Below are positions 36,986 through 46,005 of a stretch of 64,000 bases of DNA, piece after piece. Both the position numbers and the translations under genes were made by a program. The DNA comes from an uncultured Bacteroides sp. (lineage in GTDB: Bacteria; Bacteroidota; Bacteroidia; Cytophagales; Cyclobacteriaceae), in the NCBI GenBank assembly GCA_902168185.1, contig CABHOV010000076.1:1-64000 (forward strand), given 5' to 3'. Below the pieces are notes generated by a model. The model did not search any database. It was not told the origin of the DNA and saw only the letters and a list, made by a program, of their open reading frames with translations. Each line of letters starts with the position of its first letter. The stretch's first letter is position 1.

Positions 36986-37591
36986 ATGTCAATAGCAGAA
37001 AGAAAGAATAAAGAAAAAGAGGAAATGACCAAACGCATTCTGGATGGTGCCAGAAGCGTATTTCTGAAAAACGGTTATGAGCGTTCCAGTATGCGAAACA
37101 TTGCGGATGAGATCAATTATAGCCCTGGAACTTTATACTTCTATTTTAAGGACAAGGGTGAGATCTTCCATAAGCTTTATGAAGAAGGTTTTCGGCTGCT
37201 ATTAAATAATAGTAAAGTACTCGATAATGTCGAAGATCCTTTTGAACGTCTTAAGGCGAACGGCAAGGCTTATATCCAATTCGCTGTCGAAAACAGAGAT
37301 TACTATAACCTTATGTTTCTGGTAGATGAAGCTGCTGATTACAAAAAAGAAGGTCTCAACCTGGCTGGTGAAGCCATTGGTCAGATCAGAGCAGCGGTTA
37401 AAGCATGCCAAGAGCAAGGCCGCTTTAAAGACATGAACACAGACTTCCTCACATTTATGATTGTCTCCGCATTACACGGAATTTGTGCGTTATTCTGTAA
37501 AGACCGGACAAAAAATTTCGTGGAACACACAACAGAAGAATTAATGGCGCAAGGCTATCAATGTTTCATTTTGATGCTCGAACGCGCTTAG
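36986..37591 (+). CDS. TetR/AcrR-family regulator of the adjacent efflux operon
   Basis: This 201-aa repressor-type protein has an N-terminal helix-turn-helix ('ILDGARSVFLKNGYERSSMRNIADEINYSPGTLYFYFKDKGEIF', about 13-56, in the family pattern) and an alpha-helical ligand domain. It stands directly before a TolC-MFP-RND operon with matching palindromes on both sides, so it most probably represses itself and the pump until a drug or metabolite binds. The ligand is unknown. Confidence 0.92.
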   Translation: MSIAERKNKEKEEMTKRILDGARSVFLKNGYERSSMRNIADEINYSPGTLYFYFKDKGEIFHKLYEEGFRLLLNNSKVLDNVEDPFERLKANGKAYIQFAVENRDYYNLMFLVDEAADYKKEGLNLAGEAIGQIRAAVKACQEQGRFKDMNTDFLTFMIVSALHGICALFCKDRTKNFVEHTTEELMAQGYQCFILMLERA

Positions 37592-37609
37592 TTTTTTTTA
37601 ATATTATAT

Positions 37610-37622
37610 TGAACACTGTTTA
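37610..37622. promoter_or_regulatory. Second TetR operator candidate, upstream of the efflux operon
   Basis: TGAACA-C-TGTTTA matches the tetR-upstream palindrome at 11 of 13 positions and shares the left flank TATAT, giving the common form TATATTGAACA-n-TGTTyA. It lies 22 bp before the TolC start codon. Confidence 0.65.
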
Positions 37623-37644
37623 AAATTAAAACAACAATCAACAG

Positions 37645-39006
37645 ATGAAACCAAAATTGCTGCAGTGGAATACCTGCGTTCTGCTCACATTACTGCTAAT
37701 ACAGTCAAATGCAGTTCTTGCTCAAGAAAGTCTCAACGTATATATCAACCAGGCATTGGAAGCCAATGAGAGTATCAAACAACAAGACTTTCAATTTGAA
37801 CGCAGCTTGTATGCCTTGAAAGAAGCCAAAGGCATGTTTTTGCCTTCCGTCACCTTTTCCACAACCTACACAAAAGCTGATGGTGGAAGAACGATCGATT
37901 TCCCAACCGGTGATCTGCTGAACCAAGCCTATTCAACACTTAATCAGCTCACGGGAAGTAATAACTTTCCACAATTGCAAAATCAAAGCATACTGCTTAA
38001 TCCTGACAATTTTTACGATGCAAAATTCAGGACAACACTCCCGTTGATCAATGCTGAATTGATTTATAACAAGCGGATTAAACAGCAACAGGTAGAGTTG
38101 CAACGAACCGAAGTAGCCTTGTACAAACGTGAACTTGTGAAGGATGTAAAGGTCGCCTATTATCAATATGCGAAAGCAGTCAAGGCAGTGAGTATATATG
38201 AATCCTCATTACAATTGGTTGAAGAAGGGAAGCGGATTAATACAGCGCTTCTGAATAATGAAAAGGCAAATCGAACTGCAGTGCTTCGCAGCGAAAGTGA
38301 AGTCGTTAGAATAAATGCTGCATTAACAGCAGCCATCCAAAATCAAAAATCAGCGCAAGCCTATTTTAACTTCCTGATTAATCGTCCGCTTACCGATAGC
38401 ATCAAACTGGACGACATGCAAATTTTACCTATACAGGATTCGTTAACAGATTCACACGTTGATAAAAGAGAAGAGCTTCTGAAGCTAGACATTGTCAAAG
38501 GGATTGATGAAAACCTGACAAGCCTTTCAAGATCATATATAGTTCCAAAACTTAGTGCCTTTCTGGATCTCGGTTCACAGTCATTCGATTGGAAGTTCGA
38601 TGATAAAAGCAGGTATTATTTAGGCGGCCTTACGTTGACCTGGAATGTCTTTTCTTCCGGTGTAAACACTTACAAAATCAAACAAGCACGATCAGAGCAA
38701 CAAAGCCTCGCTGCGCAAACTGACTATATAGAACATCAGCTCAAAACCGAATTGCAGGTTCGTAAAAACGAATTTCAAAGTGCTTTAGCGCAATATCATG
38801 CAGCAGAATCGCAGTTAAAAACGGCTCAGACTTATTACAACGATGAGCTAAAACTGTACAAAGAAGGACTAGCTATATATATCGAATTGCTGGACGCACA
38901 AAATCAATTAATAAGCTCCAGGCTGGACTTAAATATAGCCTTGTTCAATGCATGGATAACGAATGCTACGATTGAAAGAGCCAGCGCAAGCTTTAGTATA
39001 CAATAA
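37645..39006 (+). CDS. TolC-family outer-membrane efflux protein
   Basis: This 453-aa outer-membrane factor forms the exit duct of the RND pump encoded next. It has a signal peptide ending near 'AVLAQ', then the repeated helical/strand halves of TolC ('LNVYINQALEANESIKQQDF' and the second-half 'FSSGVNTYKIKQARSEQQSLAAQTDYIEHQLKTEL'). It is first in the operon behind the TetR operator, 20 bp before the membrane-fusion protein. Confidence 0.92.
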   Translation: MKPKLLQWNTCVLLTLLLIQSNAVLAQESLNVYINQALEANESIKQQDFQFERSLYALKEAKGMFLPSVTFSTTYTKADGGRTIDFPTGDLLNQAYSTLNQLTGSNNFPQLQNQSILLNPDNFYDAKFRTTLPLINAELIYNKRIKQQQVELQRTEVALYKRELVKDVKVAYYQYAKAVKAVSIYESSLQLVEEGKRINTALLNNEKANRTAVLRSESEVVRINAALTAAIQNQKSAQAYFNFLINRPLTDSIKLDDMQILPIQDSLTDSHVDKREELLKLDIVKGIDENLTSLSRSYIVPKLSAFLDLGSQSFDWKFDDKSRYYLGGLTLTWNVFSSGVNTYKIKQARSEQQSLAAQTDYIEHQLKTELQVRKNEFQSALAQYHAAESQLKTAQTYYNDELKLYKEGLAIYIELLDAQNQLISSRLDLNIALFNAWITNATIERASASFSIQ

Positions 39007-39026
39007 AAATCTAACCACGACATACA

Positions 39027-40082
39027 ATGAAGACAATATCAACTTTGAGTTTTTGTATCTGCTTGGGAACACTGTTTGTTTCCTGCGGACACCAAGAGGA
39101 CGGAAAGATAAACCGTTCCGAACAGTCAACTGAAATTATACCTGTGAAAGTAATTTCAGTTTCATCCCAAAAGTCCTCCGAAGACATTTTCGCCACAGGC
39201 TTGCTCACAACGGAAAATGAAGCCATCTATTCGTTCAAGATTGGTGGCGTTGTTAGCAAAATGCTTGTTGAAGAAGGTCAGTTCTTTAAAAAGGGACAGA
39301 CATTGGCGCTACTGAATACTACAGAAATAACAGCCGGGTATGAGCAAGCAAGACTTAATTCAGAAAAGGCACAACGAGATTACGATCGTGCTGTTCATCT
39401 ATATAGCGATAGTGTCTATACACTTGAGCAATTACAGAATACCAAAACCGGGCTTGACATTGCACAGAAAGCAGCTGAAGCCGTTGCTTTTAACAAGCAA
39501 TATTCTCGGATCAATGCTACCTCAGATGGTTTCGTTACCAAAAAGATTGCACATGAAGGAGAGATTGTCGGACCGGGCACACCTGTGTTAGCAATCAATG
39601 AAACGGATAATAGTAACTATATACTTAAGGTCGGTGTAACGGATAAAGAATGGGCTGCTATATCAATCAGTCAACAAGCTGTTGTCACATTGGACGGCTA
39701 CCCGAATAAGAGTTTTGAAGCATATGTATTCCGCAAGTCGCTAACTTCTGATCGTGCTACAGGATCATTCCAAATTGAACTCAAGACTAAACTTGGAGAC
39801 GTTAAGCCTGCAACCGGTATGTTTGGAAAGGTACAAATTATTGCTGCTCAAAATCATTCCCTCCCTGTCATTCCGTACGATGCTTTGATAGAAGCCGATG
39901 GAAATAAAGCGTTTGTATATACTACATCCGGTAATAACAAAGTGAAGAAAGTACCTGTCGTGATTTCTCAGTTTGATAATCAAAAGGCCTATATCAGCCA
40001 GGGGCTCGAAAACATTCGCGAAGTAGTAGTAGCCAATAGTAGCTACCTGAATGAAAATTCTACCATCAAAATTATCCAATAA
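39027..40082 (+). CDS. RND efflux periplasmic adaptor (membrane-fusion) lipoprotein
   Basis: This 351-aa adaptor links the RND pump to the TolC channel. A lipoprotein signal ends in 'LFVSC' (Cys about 20). The barrel-sandwich halves ('IGGVVSKMLVEEGQFFKKGQTLALL' and 'NATSDGFVTKKIAHEGEIVGPGTPVLAI') surround a short coiled-coil hairpin, followed by a beta-barrel and membrane-proximal domain. It lies 20 bp after tolC and 6 bp before the RND gene. Confidence 0.93.
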   Translation: MKTISTLSFCICLGTLFVSCGHQEDGKINRSEQSTEIIPVKVISVSSQKSSEDIFATGLLTTENEAIYSFKIGGVVSKMLVEEGQFFKKGQTLALLNTTEITAGYEQARLNSEKAQRDYDRAVHLYSDSVYTLEQLQNTKTGLDIAQKAAEAVAFNKQYSRINATSDGFVTKKIAHEGEIVGPGTPVLAINETDNSNYILKVGVTDKEWAAISISQQAVVTLDGYPNKSFEAYVFRKSLTSDRATGSFQIELKTKLGDVKPATGMFGKVQIIAAQNHSLPVIPYDALIEADGNKAFVYTTSGNNKVKKVPVVISQFDNQKAYISQGLENIREVVVANSSYLNENSTIKIIQ

Positions 40083-40088
40083 GCCTTT

Positions 40089-43000
40089 ATGAAGATCACT
40101 AATTTCTCAGTGCGAAACTATCAGTTTACGCTTGTGATGTTTCTCATGGTAGCCGTGGTTGCTTTTGCAACACTATCTACTATGCCCCGGTCCGAAGATC
40201 CAACGATCCATCCACCTCAGTACCTGATCACCGTCATTTACCCGGGGATCAGCCCTAAAGACATGGAAGAACAGGTGGTAAAACCTATTGAAAATAAAAT
40301 ATACCAACTGGAAAATATAGAGAAGCTATTAACTACTATTGAAGATGGTGTAGCGGCTATTCAAGTTAAATTTAAATACGGTGTTGATATTGATAATAAA
40401 TACCAGGAACTGGCCACCGAAATCAATGCGCTAAAAAACAGTGGGCTACCAGATGATATATACCTTATAAAAACGGAGAAGATAAGTCCAACCGATGTAA
40501 ACATTTTTCAGATTGCACTGGTCTCCAACACAGTCTCTGCAAAAGAGCTTCGTAGCCAAGCTGACAAGCTTAAGACACAACTCGAAAAAATTACGGATCT
40601 TAAAAACGTAAAGTATTCTGGTATGCCTGAGCAACAAATACGTGTTGACGTAATGGTTGACAAGCTCGCGCAACTGGGTATTCCATTGAATGTAGTGATC
40701 GGCAGTTTACAAAGTGAAGCCGCAGATATACCGGGTGGAAGTATTAATCTAGGTACGAAGACCTTCAATGTAAAAACAAGCGGGAAATTTCAAGATGCCG
40801 ATGACGTAGCCAACACGGTTATATTCAATGGCAATGGAAAAATTATATATCTGAAAGATGTAGCTCAGGTAGGCTATAAAAATGAAATCGAAAAACATAT
40901 CATCCGAATAAATAGCAACCGATGTGTGCTGGTGAACGCAGGAATGAAAGAGAATGTAAACATCACCACCGTTCAGGAAAAATACTTGCCTGTTATAGAT
41001 GATTTTGAAAAGTCATTACCTGCCAACATCACGTTAGTAACACCCTTTGACCAAGCTGATATGGTATCACAACGATTGGGTCACCTGGGAGTTGATTTTA
41101 TAATTGCTATAGTACTGGTGCTTTTTACATTACTGCCGTTGGGCTCCAGAGCATCTCTCATCGTGATGATTTCAATTCCACTCTCTCTTGGCTTGGGACT
41201 GATTGTTTTAAATGCTGCTGGTTTCTCTTTGAATCAACTTAGTATCGTTGGATTGGTAGTAGCACTTGGACTCTTGGTTGACGATAGCATTGTAGTTGTA
41301 GAGAATATAGAACGTTGGTTAAGAGAAGGTGCTTCTAAACGAGATGCTGTATTAAAAGGAACCAAGCAAATAGGCATCGCGGTAATCGGTTGTACAGCCA
41401 CGCTAATTATAGCTTTCCTTCCACTTGCATTTCTTCCAGACATTGCTGGTGAATTCATAAAAAGTCTGCCGATGGCTATTATCACCAGTGTATTGGCATC
41501 CATGATTGTTGCATTATCCCTTGTACCTTTTTTAGGTAGTCGTCTTTTAAAAACTCACACCGAAGGACATGGAAATGTATTCTTAGTATATCTTCAGAAA
41601 TTACTTAATATCTCTTACGCCAGAATAATGCCTGCCGCATTGAACTGGCCTAAGATTACGATAGCACTTTCTATCATCTTAAGTGCCGGAGCTTTTATGC
41701 TCATTCCACAAGCTGGCTTCAAACTATTTCCGGCATCTGAGAAACCGATGTTTCTGATCACTATTAAAATGCCACTTCAGGCTAACATTCCAGAAACAAA
41801 TAGGGTAACCAAACTGGTGGAAGGTGAACTTAAACTACATCCAGAGATAACCAATTTTACTTCCAACGTAGGTAAAGGCAATCCGCAGATTTATTACAAT
41901 GTGCGCCAGCAAGAAGAGAAAGCTGACTTCGCTCAAATCTTTGTGCAATTGGACAATGAAGCAAAGCCAACGGAGAAGGTAGCACTCATTGAAAAGCTCA
42001 GAACAAAATTCAATGACTTCCCTTACGCGAAGATAGAAGTAAAGGACTTTGAACAAGGTGCACCCATCGAGGCCAACATTGTCGTGAGAATCTTTGGAGA
42101 AGATCCTGAGGAGTTACGCAAATTGACTTTTCAGACGGAAGAAATCTTGCGTAAACAGAAAGGTACAGTATATATCAACAATGAACTGAACACCTACAAA
42201 ACAGATGTTAAGCTGAAAATAAATAAAGAGAAAGCAAGAACGCTAGGTGTCCTAACAGCGGAAATTGATAAGACAGTACGTTTAGCAGTAGCAGGCTTAC
42301 CCGTTGGAGACTATATAGATGAGAAAGGTGATGCCAGGAATGTAATGATCACTACATCCTTTGAGAAGTTTCCGAATCTCGATGCTTTCAAGAATCTATA
42401 TGTAAATAACATACAGGGTGTTCCTGTTCCACTCAACCAACTTGCCGAGGTAACATTCGAAACATCCCCTACTGCTATCAATCATTTTAATAAGTCACGC
42501 TTTGCAAAAGTCACTGCAATGACTCAAAAGAATATATTGGCGAACGATGTTCTGAAAGAAGTTATACCACAGCTCGATAAGCTTAAAATGCCAAGAGGAT
42601 ATTACTATAAGCTTTCAGGAGAGGCAGAGTCAGAAGGTGATACGCTGGGTGGAAACTTTTTGACAGTCATTCTCTTTAGCGCGTTCTTATTTATTGCTGT
42701 CCTGTTACTTCAATTCAAAACATTCAAGGGGATTATCATTGTATTGTCAGTTATACCACTTGGAATAATTGGAGGTGTGATCATGCTGTTGATTACGGGT
42801 TTTCCGATGTCGCTTGTTACAATCATCGGTTTCATTGGGCTCTCGGGTATACAAGTCAAAAACTCGCTTTTACTTGTTGACTTCACCAATCAGCTAAGAC
42901 AAGAAGGACATTCAATTGAAGATGCTATAAAGAAGTCGGGTGAGACAAGATTCCTGCCTGTCGTGCTGACTTCTCTTACTGCTATATGTGGACTAATACC

Positions 43001-43142
43001 TATAGCCTTGAATCCCAATCCTCAAATTGCTCCTTTAGCAATGGTTCTTATCGGTGGTTTGATCAGTTCGACTATCCTCTCAAGAATTGTAACACCGGTT
43101 ATGTATAAGTTGATTCCGCCAACAATTGGGTCAGAAGAATAA
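40089..43142 (+). CDS. RND-family efflux transporter
   Basis: This 1017-aa proton-driven inner-membrane pump has about 12 transmembrane helices in two blocks and two large periplasmic loops. It has 'VALGLLVDDSIVVVENIERWL' in the first block, matching the helix that carries the proton-relay acidic residues, and 'GFIGLSGIQVKNSLLLVDFTNQLR' in the second. It belongs to the AcrB/HAE-type (or related) RND group. Substrates could be drugs, dyes or cell metabolites. It is operon-linked to its own adaptor and channel. Confidence 0.95.
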   Translation: MKITNFSVRNYQFTLVMFLMVAVVAFATLSTMPRSEDPTIHPPQYLITVIYPGISPKDMEEQVVKPIENKIYQLENIEKLLTTIEDGVAAIQVKFKYGVDIDNKYQELATEINALKNSGLPDDIYLIKTEKISPTDVNIFQIALVSNTVSAKELRSQADKLKTQLEKITDLKNVKYSGMPEQQIRVDVMVDKLAQLGIPLNVVIGSLQSEAADIPGGSINLGTKTFNVKTSGKFQDADDVANTVIFNGNGKIIYLKDVAQVGYKNEIEKHIIRINSNRCVLVNAGMKENVNITTVQEKYLPVIDDFEKSLPANITLVTPFDQADMVSQRLGHLGVDFIIAIVLVLFTLLPLGSRASLIVMISIPLSLGLGLIVLNAAGFSLNQLSIVGLVVALGLLVDDSIVVVENIERWLREGASKRDAVLKGTKQIGIAVIGCTATLIIAFLPLAFLPDIAGEFIKSLPMAIITSVLASMIVALSLVPFLGSRLLKTHTEGHGNVFLVYLQKLLNISYARIMPAALNWPKITIALSIILSAGAFMLIPQAGFKLFPASEKPMFLITIKMPLQANIPETNRVTKLVEGELKLHPEITNFTSNVGKGNPQIYYNVRQQEEKADFAQIFVQLDNEAKPTEKVALIEKLRTKFNDFPYAKIEVKDFEQGAPIEANIVVRIFGEDPEELRKLTFQTEEILRKQKGTVYINNELNTYKTDVKLKINKEKARTLGVLTAEIDKTVRLAVAGLPVGDYIDEKGDARNVMITTSFEKFPNLDAFKNLYVNNIQGVPVPLNQLAEVTFETSPTAINHFNKSRFAKVTAMTQKNILANDVLKEVIPQLDKLKMPRGYYYKLSGEAESEGDTLGGNFLTVILFSAFLFIAVLLLQFKTFKGIIIVLSVIPLGIIGGVIMLLITGFPMSLVTIIGFIGLSGIQVKNSLLLVDFTNQLRQEGHSIEDAIKKSGETRFLPVVLTSLTAICGLIPIALNPNPQIAPLAMVLIGGLISSTILSRIVTPVMYKLIPPTIGSEE

Positions 43143-43176
43143 AATACACTCTAATATATACTATAAAATAAACAAA

Positions 43177-43959
43177 ATGGAAGAATACATATTGCTCACA
43201 GGAGCATCGTCAGGCATTGGATATGAAATGGCAACTCAATTAGCCGCAAAAAAATTGAACTTGATTTTGGTTGCTCGTAGCGAAACCAAATTACAGGAGA
43301 TGCAAAGCACACTGATTGCCAAGCACGGCATTTTGGTTCGATACATCGTCAAAGACTTGTCCAATGTACAAGCGGCTATAAATCTTTACAAAGATGTGCA
43401 ACAAGAAAAGCTTTTAGTAACCGGTCTCGTAAACAATGCAGGTGTAGGTAACTATGGGAATTTTATTGAAACATCGCTGGAAGAAGAACTCAAAATGATT
43501 GAGTTAAATATTTCCAGTGTTGTAGCACTCACCAAACTATTTGCAAAAGATATGGTAAGCCGCAAGTCAGGTAAAATTATGAATGTGGGTTCTGTACTTT
43601 CATTTTTACCGTTCCCATATTACTCTGTTTACTCTGCTACTAAAACTTTTGTATTGGCATTTAGTGAAACGCTTGCTGCCGAATTGGAAGGCACAGGCGT
43701 AACAGTTACATCTCTTTACCCCGGCACTACAGATACTGGCTTTACTACAGATAAAATGCAAACGACTAATCTTTATAAAAGTGGTAAGCCAATGCATCCC
43801 AAGGTAGTAGCAACGGAAGGTGTGAAACATCTTTTACATGGAAAAGGAAAAAAAGTAGTTGGTTTTCAAAACTGGTTTAATTCATTTTTACCGCGAATCG
43901 TGCCAAGCACAGTGATGATGAAAATCAAAAAGCATCTCGCCAGTATAAATCGTGATTAA
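43177..43959 (+). CDS. Short-chain dehydrogenase/reductase (SDR)
   Basis: This 260-aa NAD(P)-dependent oxidoreductase of the classical SDR type has 'LLTGASSGIGYEMA' (cofactor loop, about 5-18), 'LVNNAGVGNYG', 'MNVGSVLSFLPFPYYSVYSATKTF' (catalytic Ser and YxxxK) and 'VTSLYPGTTDT'. The ORF track begins 17 codons early, overlapping the RND gene; ATG 43177 is the family start. It follows the pump by 34 bp and is probably in the same transcript; it may modify the pump's substrate (inference). Confidence 0.9.
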   Translation: MEEYILLTGASSGIGYEMATQLAAKKLNLILVARSETKLQEMQSTLIAKHGILVRYIVKDLSNVQAAINLYKDVQQEKLLVTGLVNNAGVGNYGNFIETSLEEELKMIELNISSVVALTKLFAKDMVSRKSGKIMNVGSVLSFLPFPYYSVYSATKTFVLAFSETLAAELEGTGVTVTSLYPGTTDTGFTTDKMQTTNLYKSGKPMHPKVVATEGVKHLLHGKGKKVVGFQNWFNSFLPRIVPSTVMMKIKKHLASINRD

Positions 43960-43983
43960 GCTATAAATACAATATCCTATAAT

Positions 43984-44571
43984 ATGAAAACAACAAGATT
44001 ATTTATACTCGTTAGCGTAACGAGTATATCATTGATACTGTCCTCTTGCTATTCGCACAAAAAGGTAGTTCAATCAAGTTTACCCTATTCCGAGAAAATC
44101 AACTGGCCGAATGGGTTTAAACCAGCAGAATCTGATTTTTTCATCCACAACGAAATAGACATTAAAGCTTCGCCTCAAGTAGTTTGGGATATTTTCATCC
44201 ATGCTGCTAAATGGCCAGAATTAAACAAGAAAGCTGAAGGTATTAAGCTGCTAAATTCACCTGATGGTAAGCTTAATTCATCTAGTGTTTTTATCTGGTC
44301 TCCGGCAGGTAAATTCACGTCCACTATAAAGGAATTCAAACCTCCTTATAACGTAGCTTGGCTGGGGGAAACCGATAATAAAAAAATTACCATTTATAAT
44401 GCATGGATGATTATCCCAACCGCAGAAGGCTGCAAGGTTATTTCAGACGAATCGCAAAATGGACCTAAAACAAAAATGGAGAAAATTTTTGCACCTAATA
44501 TGGTTCGTAAAGATCTTCACAATTGGTTGGTCAGGCTGAAAGAACAGTCAGAAAAACAATCAAACCATTAA
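43984..44571 (+). CDS. SRPBCC-fold (polyketide-cyclase-like) lipoprotein
   Basis: This 195-aa protein has a lipoprotein signal ending 'ILSSC' (Cys about 22) and a START/SRPBCC hydrophobic-ligand-binding fold: 'FIHNEIDIKASPQVVWDIFIHAAKWPELNK' (about 54-83). Homologues are usually cytoplasmic, so a lipid-anchored version is unusual. It follows the SDR by 24 bp and is probably the last gene of the efflux operon. Binding of a hydrophobic compound handled by the pump is a reasonable guess, no more. Confidence 0.78.
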   Translation: MKTTRLFILVSVTSISLILSSCYSHKKVVQSSLPYSEKINWPNGFKPAESDFFIHNEIDIKASPQVVWDIFIHAAKWPELNKKAEGIKLLNSPDGKLNSSSVFIWSPAGKFTSTIKEFKPPYNVAWLGETDNKKITIYNAWMIIPTAEGCKVISDESQNGPKTKMEKIFAPNMVRKDLHNWLVRLKEQSEKQSNH

Positions 44572-44778
44572 TATATAGGAGCCACATCTGTCTTTTGTGA
44601 TCGCTATAAATACAAATATATCCCCAATAATTTCTCCTTAAGCATTGACTAAAAATCACACACGGTCCTATAGGAATGCAGGATTACTATCAAGAAGAAG
44701 CATGTAAGTGATTCATTCTGATTCGAAATGAAGTATATATACAAGGTATGAACGGATTGTATCCTTCTCAATATTAAT

Positions 44779-45375
44779 ATGGGAAGTAAAGAAAGAAAAG
44801 AAAGGAATCGGCTGAACATGCATAAAGATATTCTTAATGCAGCGTTAACCATCGTAAGAGCGGAAGGGCACCAGTCGCTGAGCCTAAGGCGGCTAGCTGA
44901 CAGTATTGAGTACTCCGCAACTGTGATGTATCTGTATTTTAAAAACAAAGAGGCACTATTAGCTGATCTAAGTAAATTGGGATATCAACAGCTGAATACA
45001 AGTATCAATAAAAATTGCAAATACATTGTTGATCCAAAGTATAGATTAAAAGCAATATTAACCACCTATTGGCATTTTGCAACGCAGGAAAAGGAGTTGT
45101 ATCTTCTCATGCAGGAGACTGGAATGAAGTTAAATGAATCAGAGCCTATGACTGCTGAAATGATGACGTTTATCGACTCGATAAATCAGACAATTACCAA
45201 AGTCTGTGGAGACGAAAATCACACAGATGATTATCTGAAACGTAAATGCTATACATCAATTGCCGTGGTACAAGGGCTTGCATCACTCAACTACACTCAC
45301 AAAGGTATAGATGCACGGTCTCAATCTCAAATGCTGGAAGATGCTATTGATAGCCTTATAGATTCTTTAAACTAA
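44779..45375 (+). CDS. TetR/AcrR-family transcriptional regulator (second)
   Basis: This 198-aa protein has the N-terminal helix-turn-helix ('HKDILNAALTIVRAEGHQSLSLRRLADSIEYSATVMYLYFKNKEALL', about 15-61) and a C-terminal helical ligand domain with WHG-like features ('VVQGLASLNYTHKG'). It lies 207 bp beyond the SRPBCC gene. I see no copy of the TGAACA-n-TGTTyA palindrome at its promoter, so its target site is probably different. No adjacent target gene is obvious. Confidence 0.88.
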   Translation: MGSKERKERNRLNMHKDILNAALTIVRAEGHQSLSLRRLADSIEYSATVMYLYFKNKEALLADLSKLGYQQLNTSINKNCKYIVDPKYRLKAILTTYWHFATQEKELYLLMQETGMKLNESEPMTAEMMTFIDSINQTITKVCGDENHTDDYLKRKCYTSIAVVQGLASLNYTHKGIDARSQSQMLEDAIDSLIDSLN

Positions 45376-45572
45376 ATATATACCTGTAGTATCATTTTAA
45401 ATCAATACTGGATTATTCTGATAGCATTGGATATTTTTGATGAGGCCTCCACAAAAGATTTGAGAATTTCATAGTAAGATTTTTCAGACACCAGATTGTT
45501 TCCACTAAAAATTCAGTTCCTGAATCAGAACTTTTCCACTATACCCGGGATCGCTCTTTTCAATCATCTATA

Positions 45573-45797
45573 TTGCATTACAACATCATTGATCTGGAAC
45601 AAAATAAGCAAAGGCCGCCCTCAACTCTAGTTGACAGCATCTCGGATAAGAAATTAAATCCCGCTCCATGGAAAACAAATTACACGCAATCTGCAATTGT
45701 CCGAATAGAAGTATCCGATTACCGCACTGGTATGTATATACTTCAAGTGCAGTCATCAATTGGTAAGCCAGGATTTTATAAATTCATTAAAGATTGA
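45573..45797 (+). pseudogene. Remnant of a T9SS C-terminal sorting domain
   Basis: The last 30 codons read 'VRIEVSDYRTGMYILQVQSS' and end 'FYKFIKD', the classic close of a type A T9SS sorting domain. The upstream 40 codons show no signal peptide or other domain, and the 200 bp before them is not coding. It appears to be the surviving tail of a lost secreted-protein gene. A hairpin terminator still follows it. Confidence 0.6.
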
Positions 45798-45806
45798 GAA
45801 GTATCA

Positions 45807-45834
45807 AGGGAGGCTGTCGAGCGATGGCCTCCCT
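45807..45834 (+). terminator. Hairpin after the sorting-domain remnant
   Basis: The stem GGGAGGC / GCCTCCC with a 12-bp loop is followed by TATATAT and not a clean T-run. It is probably the terminator of the lost gene. Confidence 0.5.
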
Positions 45835-45882
45835 ATATATCAACGAATACGCAGGTATTGATTGAACGACAGCAGAAAGGCC

Positions 45883-45911
45883 AAAAGCACCTCACGTCAA
45901 GGTGCTTTTTC
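45883..45911. terminator. Intrinsic terminator hairpin
   Basis: A perfect stem AAAAGCACCT / AGGTGCTTTT has a 7-bp loop and runs into TTTTT on the plus strand. It lies about 95 bp before the two-repeat membrane protein and insulates it from upstream transcription. Confidence 0.75.
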
Positions 45912-46005
45912 CGTTTATAGAAAATTTACTCTATAATTTTTCAGCTCAATAAAAAACATTGAATATCGTATTCCGATATCTTCACAAATACATATAGCAA
46001 CCATC

